In this document: piece by piece, positions 8,103 through 18,187 of the stretch
Numbering within the stretch: position 1 is the first letter of the stretch
Layout of the letters: every line of letters begins with the position of its first letter
Assembly (NCBI RefSeq): GCF_030913705.1
Contig: NZ_CP133190.1
Location: 434,001 to 498,000, forward strand
DNA length: 64,000 nt
Reading direction: 5' to 3'
Source: Anaerocolumna sp. MB42-C2
GTDB taxonomy: Bacteria; Bacillota; Clostridia; Lachnospirales; Lachnospiraceae
The notes under the pieces: generated by a model
Told to the model about the DNA's origin: nothing
Databases searched by the model: none
What the model saw: only the letters and a program-made list of their open reading frames with translations
Position numbers and translations under genes: made by a program

Positions 8103-9140
8103 TTATTCTTTTTCTTCCGTGTTCTTAGAAAAATCAATTATATCATCGGCAATATTATATTTATCGCGTACTTTCTTATCAACTTCAGCGAAAATAACAG
8201 GATTGTCTTTTAAGAAAAGTTTAGCATTCTCACGTCCCTGTCCGATTTTGGCATCATTATATGCATACCACGCACCACTCTTGATTATAATATTCTCGTT
8301 AGCAGCCAAATCTAATACATCGCCTTCACGGGAAATTCCCTGTCCAAACATAATATCAAATTCCGCTTCCTTAAACGGAGGTGCAATTTTATTCTTAACC
8401 ACTTTAATTCTTGTCCTGTTACCGATTATATCTCCGCCTTGTTTCAGGGATTCAATTCTACGTACATCCAAACGTATGGATGAATAAAACTTCAAAGCTC
8501 TACCGCCCGTTGTCGTCTCCGGATTACCAAACATAACGCCGACTTTCTCACGGAGCTGATTAATAAATATAACTATACAGTTAGACTTACTGATTACAGC
8601 CGTTAATTTTCTTAATGCCTGTGACATTAATCTGGCCTGCAAACCTACATGGGAATCCCCCATATCTCCGTCTATTTCTGCTTTAGGAACTAATGCCGCA
8701 ACAGAGTCTACTATGATAATATCAACCGCTCCGGAGCGAACCATAGTTTCGGTAATTTCCAAAGCCTGTTCTCCGTTATCAGGCTGTGAAATATATAAAT
8801 TGTCAATATCTACTCCGATATTCTTGGCATAAACAGGGTCGAGTGCATGTTCCGCATCAATAAAGCCGGCTATTCCTCCCCTTTTCTGAACTTCCGCTAC
8901 CATATGTAATGCTACTGTTGTTTTACCACTGGATTCCGGTCCATAGATTTCAATAATCCTGCCCTTGGGAACACCTCCAAGACCTAATGCTATATCCAGA
9001 CTGATTGAACCGGTGGGAACTGTCTCGATGTTCATGTGAGCAGCTGTATCTCCTAATTTCATTACCGATCCTTTACCATATTGTTTTTCTATCTGTGCTA
9101 ATGCTGATTCTAATGCTCTTGTTTTATCTTCCTTTGACAT
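8103..9140 (-). CDS. recA: Recombinase RecA
   Basis: RecA (345 aa) forms ATP-dependent filaments on single-stranded DNA for strand exchange and triggers LexA self-cleavage. Visible are the Walker [10 protein letters not shown] (67-75), the Walker [19 protein letters not shown], loop L1/L2 elements ([47 protein letters not shown]) and the acidic C-terminus ending NTEEKE. The length is typical. AAGGAG precedes the ATG. A consensus promoter and a GAAC-N4-GTTC LexA-type box lie just upstream, so it is probably SOS-induced. Confidence 0.98.
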   Translation of the reverse strand: MSKEDKTRALESALAQIEKQYGKGSVMKLGDTAAHMNIETVPTGSISLDIALGLGGVPKGRIIEIYGPESSGKTTVALHMVAEVQKRGGIAGFIDAEHALDPVYAKNIGVDIDNLYISQPDNGEQALEITETMVRSGAVDIIIVDSVAALVPKAEIDGDMGDSHVGLQARLMSQALRKLTAVISKSNCIVIFINQLREKVGVMFGNPETTTGGRALKFYSSIRLDVRRIESLKQGGDIIGNRTRIKVVKNKIAPPFKEAEFDIMFGQGISREGDVLDLAANENIIIKSGAWYAYNDAKIGQGRENAKLFLKDNPVIFAEVDKKVRDKYNIADDIIDFSKNTEEKE

Positions 9141-9162
9141 AATTAATCTCCTTTGCGTTCAC

Positions 9163-9174
9163 GAACTTATGTTC
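9163..9174 (-). promoter_or_regulatory. LexA/SOS box of recA
   Basis: GAACTTATGTTC is a perfect GAAC-N4-GTTC palindrome, flanked by C on the left as in the Firmicute SOS box CGAAC-N4-GTTCG. It lies between the -10 element and the recA ATG, where bound LexA would block transcription. Confidence 0.8.
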
Positions 9175-9182
9175 TTGTTATT

Positions 9183-9211
9183 ATAATAACTGATTCCGTT
9201 CTTTTTGTCAA
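9183..9211 (-). promoter_or_regulatory. recA promoter
   Basis: On the minus strand TTGACA (9206-9211) is followed after exactly 17 bases by TATTAT (9183-9188). The predicted start lies at the SOS box. Confidence 0.75.
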
Positions 9212-9475
9212 TATTGAATTATGTTATAAGTTATGGCTGACCTATTCAAGAGTGAAAGTTTATATCAAAATCCCCCCTTTATACTTCCCATGACATATGT
9301 TGTTTCCATTGTTTTCTCATTTAATTAAGTTGTATTGGGATAATAGTGAAAAAAAGAAATTCGTATTAATATAAAATCGCTGACGATTTATATCAGAATA
9401 TAAAGACATTATAATTGTAGCATAGGATCATATTTCTGTAAATATTTTCTTCTAGATTTTTTATCATAATCTTAA

Positions 9476-9634
9476 GTTACTGTTCATAGGCAATAAACGC
9501 GACGTGTTTTTGTGAGTGTATTTTCACAGAAAACCGGAGAATTGCAGCGTAGGAATGCTGTCTTCGCGTTTTGTGTGCATCGCGAAGAGTGTTATTGTTC
9601 GCGAAACTGCTGCTTTTTGCAGGGAAATAGTAGC
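9476..9634 (+). repeat. 162-bp-family repeat, copy 1 (right end decayed)
   Basis: GTTACTGTTCATAGG opens a segment that matches copies 2 and 3 almost base for base (GCGACGTGTTTTTGTGAGTG, AGAAAACCGGAGAATTGCAG, CTGCTGCTTTTTGCAGGG). The inverted repeat at the right end is degraded (AAATAGTAGCAA in place of GTGAACAGTAAC). Short open frames inside it recur in the other copies and are not genes. It occupies the 676-bp recA-ilvA gap, which otherwise holds only the recA promoter. Confidence 0.85.
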
Positions 9635-9816
9635 AATCTTAAGTATAATAAGCTTAAGTATATTTTATTTTGGGTAATCTCTCTTTCCAGTTCACAGATA
9701 GTATTTAGAAATATTGTATCATTGTCTGGTCTTTAATAAATCAACCAGGCAATGGTACAAATTCATACGTTATAATGAATCAGCTATTCATTTTATTAAT
9801 TATATTTGTCATATAC

Positions 9817-11037
9817 TTAACGGTAAGTATTCTTAGGTTGAACAATCTTAGGATTATATCCTTTATCTTTTAACGCTTTTACAATCGTATCTTTGTGCTC
9901 GTGTCCGAATGCTTCCATGGTTATGGTTAATTCAACAGCGCTGTTTCTGTTTATACTTACAAACTGGTTATGATCCAGACGGATTATATTACCCTGATTA
10001 GCCGCTATTACGCTGGATACATTTACCAGTTCACCCGGCCTGTCAGGAAGAAGAACCGATACGGTAAAGATACGGCCTCTCTGAATCAGTCCATGCTGAA
10101 CAATGGAGGATACGGTTATTACATCCATATTTCCGCCGCTTAGTATGGATACTACTTTTTTATTTTTACACTTTAAGTGTTTTAAGGCTGCAACTGTTAA
10201 CAGACCGGAGTTTTCTACCACCATTTTATGGTTTTCGATCATATCCAAAAAGTTAACAATCAGTTCATGGTCATCAATTGCAATTACTTCATCAATATTT
10301 TTCTGAATATAAGGGAATATTGTAGAACCTGGAGTTTTAACTGCAGTACCGTCTGCAATAGTTTCAACACTATGTAAGGTTACAACATGGCCTGCTTTTA
10401 AGGATTCCTGCATACAGTTGGCTCCCATAGGTTCAACACCGATAACTTTAACATTGGGATTTAATAATTTAGCCAAAGTTGATACACCAGCCGCTAAACC
10501 GCCGCCGCCAATCGGTACTAAAATAATATCTACGGTTGGAAGCTCTTTAAATATTTCCATAGCTATTGTTCCCTGACCGGTTGAAACAACCTCATCATCA
10601 AAAGGATGAATAAAGGTATAACCTTTTTCTTCTGCTAATTTGAGCGCATATTGACAGGCATCATCATAAACATCACCATACAGGATAACTTCAGCACCAT
10701 AACTTTTGGTCCTGTTCACTTTAATCAACGGTGTGGTTGTAGGCATTACAATGACAGCTTTCGCATTGTACATTTTAGCAGCATAAGCAACTCCCTGAGC
10801 ATGATTACCGGCAGACGCTGTGATTAATCCTTTATTTCTGTCTTCATCCGACAGGGTACTAATCTTATAATAAGCTCCGCGAACCTTATATGCCCCGGTA
10901 AATTGCATATTTTCCGGTTTCAAATATACTTTATTACCGGTGGAATCCGAAAAATAATCACTGTAAATCAGTTTTGTTCTTAACGTTACCTTTTTGACGG
11001 TTTCTGCAGCTTCTTCAAACTTATCCAATGTCATCAT
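9817..11037 (-). CDS. ilvA: Threonine ammonia-lyase (threonine dehydratase) with C-terminal ACT domain
   Basis: A PLP enzyme of 406 residues that deaminates threonine (or serine) to 2-oxobutyrate, feeding isoleucine synthesis or propionate formation. The PLP lysine lies in the motif PENMQFTGAYKVRGAYYKI near residue 50. The phosphate-binding glycine loop is VPIGGGGLAAG and SILSGGNMD is near the end of the catalytic domain. Residues ~325-406 form an ACT-like regulatory domain (IFTVSVLLPDRPGELVNVSSVI). The length and single ACT match the TdcB/short IlvA class of anaerobes. It follows ftsY by 16 bp, so it is probably co-transcribed with rnc-smc-ftsY. Confidence 0.93.
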   Translation of the reverse strand: MMTLDKFEEAAETVKKVTLRTKLIYSDYFSDSTGNKVYLKPENMQFTGAYKVRGAYYKISTLSDEDRNKGLITASAGNHAQGVAYAAKMYNAKAVIVMPTTTPLIKVNRTKSYGAEVILYGDVYDDACQYALKLAEEKGYTFIHPFDDEVVSTGQGTIAMEIFKELPTVDIILVPIGGGGLAAGVSTLAKLLNPNVKVIGVEPMGANCMQESLKAGHVVTLHSVETIADGTAVKTPGSTIFPYIQKNIDEVIAIDDHELIVNFLDMIENHKMVVENSGLLTVAALKHLKCKNKKVVSILSGGNMDVITVSSIVQHGLIQRGRIFTVSVLLPDRPGELVNVSSVIAANQGNIIRLDHNQFVSINRNSAVELTITMEAFGHEHKDTIVKALKDKGYNPKIVQPKNTYR

Positions 11038-11053
11038 AATCTTTTGTCTCCTT

Positions 11054-11977
11054 TTAATTGAACAGCGCGTTTACAAAATCTTCTGCGTTGAATTTTTGCA
11101 AGTCATCAATATGTTCCCCTATTCCAATATATTTTACCGGTATACCCAGTTCTGATTGTATCGCGATAGCAATTCCACCTTTGGCGGTACCGTCTAATTT
11201 AGTTAAAATAATACCGGTTATATCTGCAACTTCACTGAATTGCTTAGCCTGTGCAAGTGCATTTTGTCCGGTAGTACCATCTAAAACTACTAAGGTTTCA
11301 CGGTAAGCATCCGGATATTCTCTCGTAATTACCCGATCAATTTTCTTAAGCTCTTCCATTAAATTCTTTTTATTATGAAGTCTTCCTGCTGTATCGCATA
11401 TTAAAACATCCGTATTGCGTGCTTTTGCAGCTGTAACCGCATCGTAGATGACAGCGGCCGGATCGGATCCCTCCTGTTGCGCAATGATTTCCACTCCTGC
11501 ACGGTTTGCCCATTCCGTTAATTGTTCAATCGCAGCAGCCCGGAACGTATCGGCAGCAGCAACTAATACTTTTTTCCCTTTATCTTTTAACTGCCCTGCT
11601 AACTTACCTACCGAAGTGGTTTTACCTACTCCATTTACTCCGATTAATAAAACGATGGATTTTCTATTCTCAAATTCATAAGCAGCTTCACTGATTTTCA
11701 TCTGCTCCATAATGCTTTGAATCAACAGATCCTTGCATTCTTTGGGTTCTTTTATTTTCTTCTCTTTTACTTTTCTTTTTAAATCTTCAATTATTGCACC
11801 TGTCGTATTAATACCCAGGTCTGCCATTATTAATATTTCTTCCAGTTCTTCATAAAACTCATCGTCTATATTAGAAAATCCGTTAAAAATGGACTCAATA
11901 CCGGCAACAATATTATTTCTGGTTTTGGATAGGCCGGCAACTAATTTACTGAAAAATCCTTTCTTTGTTTCTCCCAT
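11054..11977 (-). CDS. ftsY: SRP receptor FtsY
   Basis: The membrane-side GTPase partner of Ffh. It is 307 residues: a short basic N-terminal helix, the N domain, then the G domain with GVNGVGKTT (113-121), the [11 protein letters not shown] insertion-box region, [16 protein letters not shown] and [10 protein letters not shown]. The long acidic A domain of enterobacterial FtsY is absent, as is normal in Firmicutes. It lies 20 bp after smc with GGAGGG before the ATG. ylxM-ffh, which usually follows, is about 10 kb away here. Confidence 0.97.
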   Translation of the reverse strand: MGETKKGFFSKLVAGLSKTRNNIVAGIESIFNGFSNIDDEFYEELEEILIMADLGINTTGAIIEDLKRKVKEKKIKEPKECKDLLIQSIMEQMKISEAAYEFENRKSIVLLIGVNGVGKTTSVGKLAGQLKDKGKKVLVAAADTFRAAAIEQLTEWANRAGVEIIAQQEGSDPAAVIYDAVTAAKARNTDVLICDTAGRLHNKKNLMEELKKIDRVITREYPDAYRETLVVLDGTTGQNALAQAKQFSEVADITGIILTKLDGTAKGGIAIAIQSELGIPVKYIGIGEHIDDLQKFNAEDFVNALFN

Positions 11978-11997
11978 GGTATTACCCTCCTGTCACA

Positions 11998-14900
11998 TTA
12001 TTTATCTAAATCATTTTCTATTAAATTAACGGATACCAAAGTTGATACACCCTTTTCCTGCATTGTAATGCCGTATAAAATATCAGCTGCGGCCATTGTA
12101 CCTCTTCTATGTGTAATGATTATGAATTGGGTATCTTTTGTTAATTTATGTAGATATTTTGCAAAACGCTTAACGTTTGAATCATCTAAAGCCGCTTCAA
12201 TTTCGTCCAGCAGACAGAAAGGCGAGGGTTTTAAATTCTGTATGGCAAATAATAAGGATATTGCAGTTAACGCTTTTTCACCACCGGATAGCTGCATCAT
12301 ATTCTGCAATTTCTTACCAGGCGGTTGTGAAGTGATAATAATACCTGCCTCTAAAATATCTTCCTCTTCCGTCAATTCCAAAGTTGCTTTTCCGCCTCCG
12401 AACAATTCTTTAAAAACAGTATCAAACTGCAAGCAAATAGAATGAAATTTCTCTTCAAACTGTTTTCGCATCTCATCATCCAGTTCTTTAATTATTCCCA
12501 ATAACGTTTCTTCTGCTTTTAATAAATCATCTCTTTGATTTCTTAAGAAAGTATATCGTTCGGTTAAATTCTTGAAATCTTCAATGGCATTAACATTAAC
12601 ATCACCAAGATTTTTAATTTTTCCTTTCATATCCAAAATATTCTTCTTGGCTTGAGGCATATTATCAATGGAATCCGACTTAAATTCCATTGCAGTATGA
12701 AGAGTAAGTTCATATTCTTCCCAGATATAATTTATTTTTTCATCACATTGCTCGGTAAGTTTTTCTAATTGATTTGTTAATCGAAATACCTCTTTATCCA
12801 GATTGTTGATTTCTTTGGATAATTCTTCTCTTTTCTGAAAGAAATTCTTATGATTTCTAGATATTTCTTCTTTAACCACATTTAATCCTGTTATCTTTTC
12901 TTCAAAGTCCCTGACCTGATTCGTGAATATCTCTATTTGTGCTTCTGTATTTTTAATCTGCTCCAGCTTTTCATCTACTTGAACGGCTGCATCTTTCTTG
13001 TTCGTATTAAGAGCCGTTTCTTCTTCATAGAGTTTCTCTAATTCCCGTTTAATACGTTTGATGTGTTCCAGCGTATTTTGATTTCGTTGTTCCAAAGCAG
13101 AAAAATCAACACGTAGAGAAGCCCCTTTTTCAACTATTTTATTTTCCAGAACTTTTTCTGATTCCAGTTTTTTATTAATATCTTCTATTTTTGATTCATT
13201 TTCTTTGCTCTTTATCTCATTTAATTGTAAGGATTCCTTTAATTTATTAATATTATTATTTAATTCTACACTTTGATGTTCAATTTCTTTTATTTCATCG
13301 GTAAATTCTTTGTAAATTACTTTACCTTCTTCTTTCTTTTTTAATTCCTGATCCAGGTTCATTTTTATCGTATTCTGATTCAGATAAAAATCCTGTAAGG
13401 TAACTTTATTATCCTCGATCTGATTTCTTGCTATATTCCGTTTATTCTTTTTATTTTCTTTTTCAGAATTCAGGTTGAGTATAGAATTTTCCAATATTTG
13501 AACATCAGCTTCCAATTCTTCTATTTCCCGGCGTCGGCTAAGCAGATTACTGGAATTTTTATAAGCACCTCCGGATAAGGAACCTCCGGGGTTTAATAAT
13601 TCACCGTCTAATGTAACAATTCTTAGAGAATAGTTATATTTTCTCGCTAATTTTAAGGCATGTTCAATATTATCCAAGACAATACTCCTGCCAAGCAGAT
13701 TAGACATAAGTCCGCCGAATCTGGGTTCGGTACCTACTAAAGTATTGGCAAGACCTAATACACCGTCTTCGGATAATATTTTATCGGTATTCATCATCTC
13801 CCTGGCGGTAACGCTGGTTAAAGGTAAGAAAGTAGCTCGGCCGAATTTATTTTTCTTTAGATATTCAATTAAGCTTTTTGCCGTCTCTTCATTATCAGTA
13901 ACAATATTTTGTATATTTCCGCCTAAAGCGGTCTCAATTGCTGTTTCATATTTCGGTTCTACCTTGATAATATCGGCTACAACACCTAGGATGCCAGACT
14001 GGGCCTCTTTTCTTTCCATTACTCTCTTAATACTATTGCCATATCCCTCATACCGTTCAGTCAGGTTTCGTAAGGATTCTAATCTAGATCTTTCCTGGTG
14101 GTACTTCTGCTGATTCTCAGTAATCTGTTTAGTGAGCAGATCTATATCTTCCTGAAAAACCGTTACAGACGTTTCAATTTCTTTATTTTCTAAATTCATT
14201 TTCTCTATTTGCGTTTCTATTTTCTGTAACTTTTCCTGTTGTTCGGATATGGTAATATCAATAAATGCTTCTTCACTTTTATTTCGTAAAAGCTTCTGAT
14301 TTAATTCCACTTTTTTGATATTATTTTGTTCCAACATGGTTTCATATCTCTGAAGGTTTGTTTTGATATTTGAATTTTCACTAAGGAATTCAAATATTTC
14401 ACTATTACATTCTTCAATTTGTTTGGTGCATCCAGATATATTAATTCGAATTTTCTCAAGTTCATTTGTAACAGCTAATTGTTCCTCGTCCAATTGATCA
14501 AGCTTTATATCCAGTTCTTTCTTATCACGAACAAAACTTTCCTGCTCCTCTTTTCTAACCCTGATATCATTGTTGATTGTCTGAATTCTTGACTCATAAT
14601 GCATGTCGTTTTGTTTAACCGCCAGAATCTGCTCATTTAAAACCTTTATTTTACCTTCTTGTTTCTCTTTAGCAAGTTTACTTTCACTTAACGAATTTTT
14701 ATGCTGCTCTAATTCCTCATTTATTCTTTCAATCTGTAATTCCAGTTTTTCATATTCTACTTTTGTATTCTCATAATTTTTATTACTAGCTAATAAAGAA
14801 TCCTGAACAATCTGAATTTTTTCTTCGATTTGCTTTTTAGAATCCTCCAATTTTTCATTTTCCAAGAGGAACAAGTTTACTTCCAGAATTCTCAATTCAT

Positions 14901-15558
14901 CACGGAGTTTAAGATATTCTTTTGCAACAGCGGATTGTTTTTCTAATGGCCCTATTTGCTTTTCTATTTCTGTTAAAATGTCATTAATACGATACAGATT
15001 TTGCTTTTCTTCTTCCAGGTTTTTCTCGGCCGATTGTTTCCTTTTTTTAAATTTAACAATACCGGCTGCTTCATCAAAAAGTTCTCTTCTGTCTTCAGGT
15101 TTTCCGCTTAGAATTTTATCAATCTGACCTTGTCCAATGATAGAGTAACCTTCTTTGCCGATGCCGGTATCCAGAAATAATTCTTGCACATCACGCAGTC
15201 TGCAGACGTTCCCATTAATTAAATATTCACTTTCACCGGATCGGTAAACACGTCTTGCTACTGTTACTTCGTCAAATTCAATTGGCAGTTTATGATCTGA
15301 GTTGTCAAGTGTTATAGCCACATAAGCATATCCCATTGACTTTCTGGTTTCCGTACCGGAGAATATAATATCCTCCATCTTAGCGCCTCTTAACTGCTTT
15401 GCACTTTGCTCACCCAAAACCCAGCGAACCGCATCAGCAACATTACTTTTTCCGCTGCCGTTTGGGCCTACTATACCTGTAATACCATCGTGAAACTCAA
15501 ATGTTATTTTATTGGCAAATGATTTAAAGCCATGAACTTCAATGCTTTTTAAATACAT
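11998..15558 (-). CDS. smc: Chromosome condensation ATPase Smc
   Basis: The 1186-residue Smc protein compacts and segregates the chromosome with ScpA and ScpB. The N-terminal head has the Walker A GPNGSGKSN (32-40). Two long coiled coils (about 170-500 and 680-1000) flank a hinge near 515-660 (GILGVVADIIKVEPKYETAIE to LDGELLNPGGSLSGG). The C-terminal head carries the signature LSGGEKALTAISLLFA, the Walker B LLDEIEAALDD and a D-loop. It overlaps the rnc stop codon by one base (TAATG), indicating translational coupling. Confidence 0.98.
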   Translation of the reverse strand: MYLKSIEVHGFKSFANKITFEFHDGITGIVGPNGSGKSNVADAVRWVLGEQSAKQLRGAKMEDIIFSGTETRKSMGYAYVAITLDNSDHKLPIEFDEVTVARRVYRSGESEYLINGNVCRLRDVQELFLDTGIGKEGYSIIGQGQIDKILSGKPEDRRELFDEAAGIVKFKKRKQSAEKNLEEEKQNLYRINDILTEIEKQIGPLEKQSAVAKEYLKLRDELRILEVNLFLLENEKLEDSKKQIEEKIQIVQDSLLASNKNYENTKVEYEKLELQIERINEELEQHKNSLSESKLAKEKQEGKIKVLNEQILAVKQNDMHYESRIQTINNDIRVRKEEQESFVRDKKELDIKLDQLDEEQLAVTNELEKIRINISGCTKQIEECNSEIFEFLSENSNIKTNLQRYETMLEQNNIKKVELNQKLLRNKSEEAFIDITISEQQEKLQKIETQIEKMNLENKEIETSVTVFQEDIDLLTKQITENQQKYHQERSRLESLRNLTERYEGYGNSIKRVMERKEAQSGILGVVADIIKVEPKYETAIETALGGNIQNIVTDNEETAKSLIEYLKKNKFGRATFLPLTSVTAREMMNTDKILSEDGVLGLANTLVGTEPRFGGLMSNLLGRSIVLDNIEHALKLARKYNYSLRIVTLDGELLNPGGSLSGGAYKNSSNLLSRRREIEELEADVQILENSILNLNSEKENKKNKRNIARNQIEDNKVTLQDFYLNQNTIKMNLDQELKKKEEGKVIYKEFTDEIKEIEHQSVELNNNINKLKESLQLNEIKSKENESKIEDINKKLESEKVLENKIVEKGASLRVDFSALEQRNQNTLEHIKRIKRELEKLYEEETALNTNKKDAAVQVDEKLEQIKNTEAQIEIFTNQVRDFEEKITGLNVVKEEISRNHKNFFQKREELSKEINNLDKEVFRLTNQLEKLTEQCDEKINYIWEEYELTLHTAMEFKSDSIDNMPQAKKNILDMKGKIKNLGDVNVNAIEDFKNLTERYTFLRNQRDDLLKAEETLLGIIKELDDEMRKQFEEKFHSICLQFDTVFKELFGGGKATLELTEEEDILEAGIIITSQPPGKKLQNMMQLSGGEKALTAISLLFAIQNLKPSPFCLLDEIEAALDDSNVKRFAKYLHKLTKDTQFIIITHRRGTMAAADILYGITMQEKGVSTLVSVNLIENDLDK

Positions 15559-16289
15559 TATTTTTCCCCCGACAGTATAGATTTTTTCTTATTCATTTTA
15601 AGAATGGATTGATAAGCCGCTTCCTGTTCAGCTGCTTTTTTCGTTCTCCCAACGCCAATTCCCAACTGAATATCATTTACAAGAGCAACTACCGTAAATT
15701 GCTTATTATGATCCGGGCCTTCTTCCTTGATTAATTCATAAGTTAACTGTTCTTTGTATTCACTCTGAACAATTTCCTGTAAGATAGTCTTGCTATCAAA
15801 AAAGAGTTTTTTATTTTCAACATCTGCTAAGATATAGTTACAGATAAACTCTTTTGCATTAGTAAAACCACCGTCTAGATAAATAGCCCCAATTATTGCT
15901 TCCATCGCATCAGAAAGTATGGAAAAACGTTCGCTGCCTCCTGTTGCAGCTTCTCCTTTTCCCAGAAGAACATAATTGCCGACCTTAATATCCCTTGCAC
16001 AAGCCGCTAACGTCTGCTCACATACTAATCTGGCTCTTAACTTAGTCAGATCCCCCTCCGGCATTTTAGGATTTTGCATATATAAAAATTCACTAGTTAC
16101 TAATTCCAGTACAGCATCCCCAAGGAATTCAAGTCTCTCGTTATTCTCAAGCTTATTCATACGCTTTTCATTGGCATATGAGCTGTGGGTTAAAGCATGT
16201 TTTAATATTTTTCTGTCATTAAATCGGTAGTTTATTGTTTCCTCAAAATATTTTAATTTTTCTAAACCAGCCTCTTCCGATCGCTTCAT
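15558..16289 (-). CDS. rnc: Ribonuclease III
   Basis: A double-strand-specific endoribonuclease that processes rRNA precursors and structured RNAs (243 aa). The catalytic signature NNERLEFLGDAVLELV with its acidic residues lies near residue 45, and the second acidic cluster is in SDAMEAIIGAIYLDGG. A C-terminal dsRNA-binding domain spans about 165-235 and ends in the basic GRTKKAAEQEAAYQSI. AGGAGG precedes the start. It is the first gene of rnc-smc-ftsY-ilvA. Confidence 0.97.
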   Translation of the reverse strand: MKRSEEAGLEKLKYFEETINYRFNDRKILKHALTHSSYANEKRMNKLENNERLEFLGDAVLELVTSEFLYMQNPKMPEGDLTKLRARLVCEQTLAACARDIKVGNYVLLGKGEAATGGSERFSILSDAMEAIIGAIYLDGGFTNAKEFICNYILADVENKKLFFDSKTILQEIVQSEYKEQLTYELIKEEGPDHNKQFTVVALVNDIQLGIGVGRTKKAAEQEAAYQSILKMNKKKSILSGEK

Positions 16290-16413
16290 GTTATTCCTCC
16301 TTTCAATTCAAAATAGATTAATATAGAAGTTTGGTAATTGCAAAACAAATAATATAAATCAAAAACTTATTTTGTTTTACATTTGCCTGGATTATTAAAA
16401 AGTATATGAAAAA

Positions 16414-16467
16414 CCCTTTCAAAAAGGCAAAGCTCCTGTAAACAAGAGCAAGGCCCTATTGAAAGGG
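16414..16467 (-). terminator. Terminator of the plsX-acpP unit
   Basis: Outer arms CCCTTTCAA and TTGAAAGGG enclose a second pairing (AAGGC-AAAGCTC with GAGC-AAGGCC), giving a long two-part hairpin. On the minus strand it is followed by GGGTTTTTC. It lies 20 bp after acpP and separates it from rnc. Confidence 0.85.
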
Positions 16468-16487
16468 CTTCAAATAAGTAAAGTTAC

Positions 16488-16721
16488 TTATTGGTTAAGT
16501 GCGTTTTTGATTTGTTCTACTGCATCTCCTACAGTGACGATATTCTCTGCTTCTTCATTCGCAATTTCAATATCAAATTCTTCTTCGATTCCCATAATAA
16601 TTTGAAAAAGGTCCAAGGAATCCGCTCCTAAGTCATCCACAAAGGTCGTTTCCATTGTAATTTCATCTTCTTCCACGTTTAATACTTCACTGATTATTTT
16701 TTGTAATTTTTCAAATTCCAT
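16488..16721 (-). CDS. acpP: Acyl carrier protein
   Basis: ACP (77 aa) carries growing fatty acyl chains on a phosphopantetheine arm. The attachment site is the Ser in [10 protein letters not shown] (Ser35), and the rest is the usual acidic four-helix sequence. A GTG nine bases upstream (16730) is in frame but overlaps the AGGTGAT ribosome site, so the ATG at 16721 is preferred. It follows plsX by about 20 bp. Confidence 0.97.
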   Translation of the reverse strand: MEFEKLQKIISEVLNVEEDEITMETTFVDDLGADSLDLFQIIMGIEEEFDIEIANEEAENIVTVGDAVEQIKNALNQ

Positions 16722-16742
16722 TTCTATCACCTTTCTTTGCCT

Positions 16743-17750
16743 TTATTCTTCTTGAATATTCATTCTAATTTTTTCGTTTATTTGTTGTTCTGTGAATGTA
16801 ACACATTGAATGATTGAATTTTTAACTTCAACACTCTTGGAATTTCCATGGGTTTTAACTACCAGACCGTTTAAGCCTAATAGCGGGGCTCCGCCATACT
16901 CAGATGCATCAAAGGACTTTAACGTTTGTTTTAACGCCGGCTTACAAAGCAATGCACCAATTTTACTTTTGGTTGTACTCATTAACCCAGTTTTAATCTT
17001 ACTGATTAGAGCACCTCCAAGGCCTTCATAGAGCTTAAGAATAACATTACCAACAAAAGCTTCACAAACGATTACATCCGCAGCTCCGTTCGGTATTTCT
17101 CTTGCCTCAATACTGCCGATAAAATTAATATCATTGCAATTCTTAAGAAGCGGAAACGTTTCCTTAACCAACATATTACCTTTTTCCTCTTCCGTACCAA
17201 TATTAACAATTGCTACTCTTGGATTTTTAATACCAACAACATGCTCCATATATATAGAACCCATCTTAGCAAATTGCACTAAATGTGTTGGTCTTGCATC
17301 AACATTAGCTCCGCAGTCTATAAGTAAGGAAACACCGTTCATCGTAGGAAGTAGCGGAGCTAATGGAGGTCTTTCTACTCCTTTAATCCTACCAACTATA
17401 AATTGTCCTCCTACCAAAACTGCACCTGTACTTCCTGCAGATACGAAAGCATCGGCTTCCCCGTTTTTAACAAGATTCATTGCTACTACTATAGAAGAAT
17501 CTTTTTTACGGCGAATAGCCATAACCGGTGCTTCATCATTGGTAATAACATCATCGGCATTCACAATGATCAAGCGTTCTTTATCATAGTTATAGTTCTT
17601 CAACTCTTCCTTGATAATCGCTTCTTTTCCTACAAGCAGCACTTTGATATCTTTTCTTTCGTTAACTGCTTCCACTGTACCCTTTACAATTTGACCAGGA
17701 GCATTATCACCACCCATTGCGTCAACTGCAATTCTTACATTTGTATCCAT
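16743..17750 (-). CDS. plsX: Phosphate acyltransferase PlsX
   Basis: PlsX (335 aa) converts acyl-ACP to acyl-phosphate, the donor for PlsY in phospholipid synthesis. Recognisable are the N-terminal RIAVDAMGGDNAPGQIVKG, NADDVITNDEAPVMAIRRKKDSS, LIDCGANVDARP, VCEAFVGNVILKLYEG and the C-terminal YGGAPLLGLNG. The upstream neighbours commonly found with it (rpmF or fapR) are absent; a 940-bp repeat-rich gap precedes it. GGGGGTAGG is the ribosome site. It pairs with acpP in a two-gene unit. Confidence 0.96.
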   Translation of the reverse strand: MDTNVRIAVDAMGGDNAPGQIVKGTVEAVNERKDIKVLLVGKEAIIKEELKNYNYDKERLIIVNADDVITNDEAPVMAIRRKKDSSIVVAMNLVKNGEADAFVSAGSTGAVLVGGQFIVGRIKGVERPPLAPLLPTMNGVSLLIDCGANVDARPTHLVQFAKMGSIYMEHVVGIKNPRVAIVNIGTEEEKGNMLVKETFPLLKNCNDINFIGSIEAREIPNGAADVIVCEAFVGNVILKLYEGLGGALISKIKTGLMSTTKSKIGALLCKPALKQTLKSFDASEYGGAPLLGLNGLVVKTHGNSKSVEVKNSIIQCVTFTEQQINEKIRMNIQEE

Positions 17751-18014
17751 CGCCTACCCCCGTCTGCGCATTTATTACTCCTATACTGATTCATATAAGT
17801 TCCCATAACATTCGATAATAAGGTTGATATGCTATTTATATTCCACCTTTTTCCAATCCATAAGACTCCCTGTCAGTATCTATACACAATATACTAGATA
17901 TTATTATAAAAATCAACCACAATTTATTAAAAAAAATGATATTCCTATGTCAGTATGAGGCTTTTTCTAAAATTTATAAAAATTCATAAATTTATTCCAA
18001 ATCCCGAAAATATA

Positions 18015-18176
18015 TTACTGTTCACTCCCCTGTAAAAAGCAGCAGTTCCGCGAACAATAACATGCTTCGCGATACACGCAAAACGAGGGGGCAGCGTTCC
18101 TACGCTGCAATTCTCCGGTTTTCTGTGACAATACACTCACAAAAAACACGTCGCGTTGTTGCCTGTGAACAGTAAC
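18015..18176 (-). repeat. 162-bp-family repeat, copy 2 (inverted orientation)
   Basis: A complete copy bounded by TTACTGTTCACT and GTGAACAGTAAC. In reverse complement it matches copy 3 over the conserved blocks (AACGCGACGTGTTTTTTGTG, AGAAAACCGGAGAATTGCAG, TTATTGTTCGCGGAACTGCT). The central cassette differs (GAGGGGGCAGCGTTCCTACGCTGC here), so the family has a variable middle. It lies between plsX and cheR. Confidence 0.9.
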
Positions 18177-18187
18177 AAAATATTCTT

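Noticed and set aside
9512..9736. Open frame across repeat copy 1 encoding a Cys-rich peptide
   Set aside because: The same peptide (KTGELQR...REACYCSRNCCFLQG type) recurs in copy 3 because the DNA is a repeat. No ribosome site and decayed ends; it is not a gene.
16330..16385. Possible further hairpin element (GGTAATTGCAAAAC ... GTTTTACATTTGCC) between rnc and acpP
   Set aside because: The arms carry several mismatches and do not match the 1519-1662 element well enough to call it a copy.
17134..17589. 151-codon plus-strand frame inside plsX
   Set aside because: It is antisense to an intact plsX, has no ribosome site and encodes a composition typical of a shadow frame.
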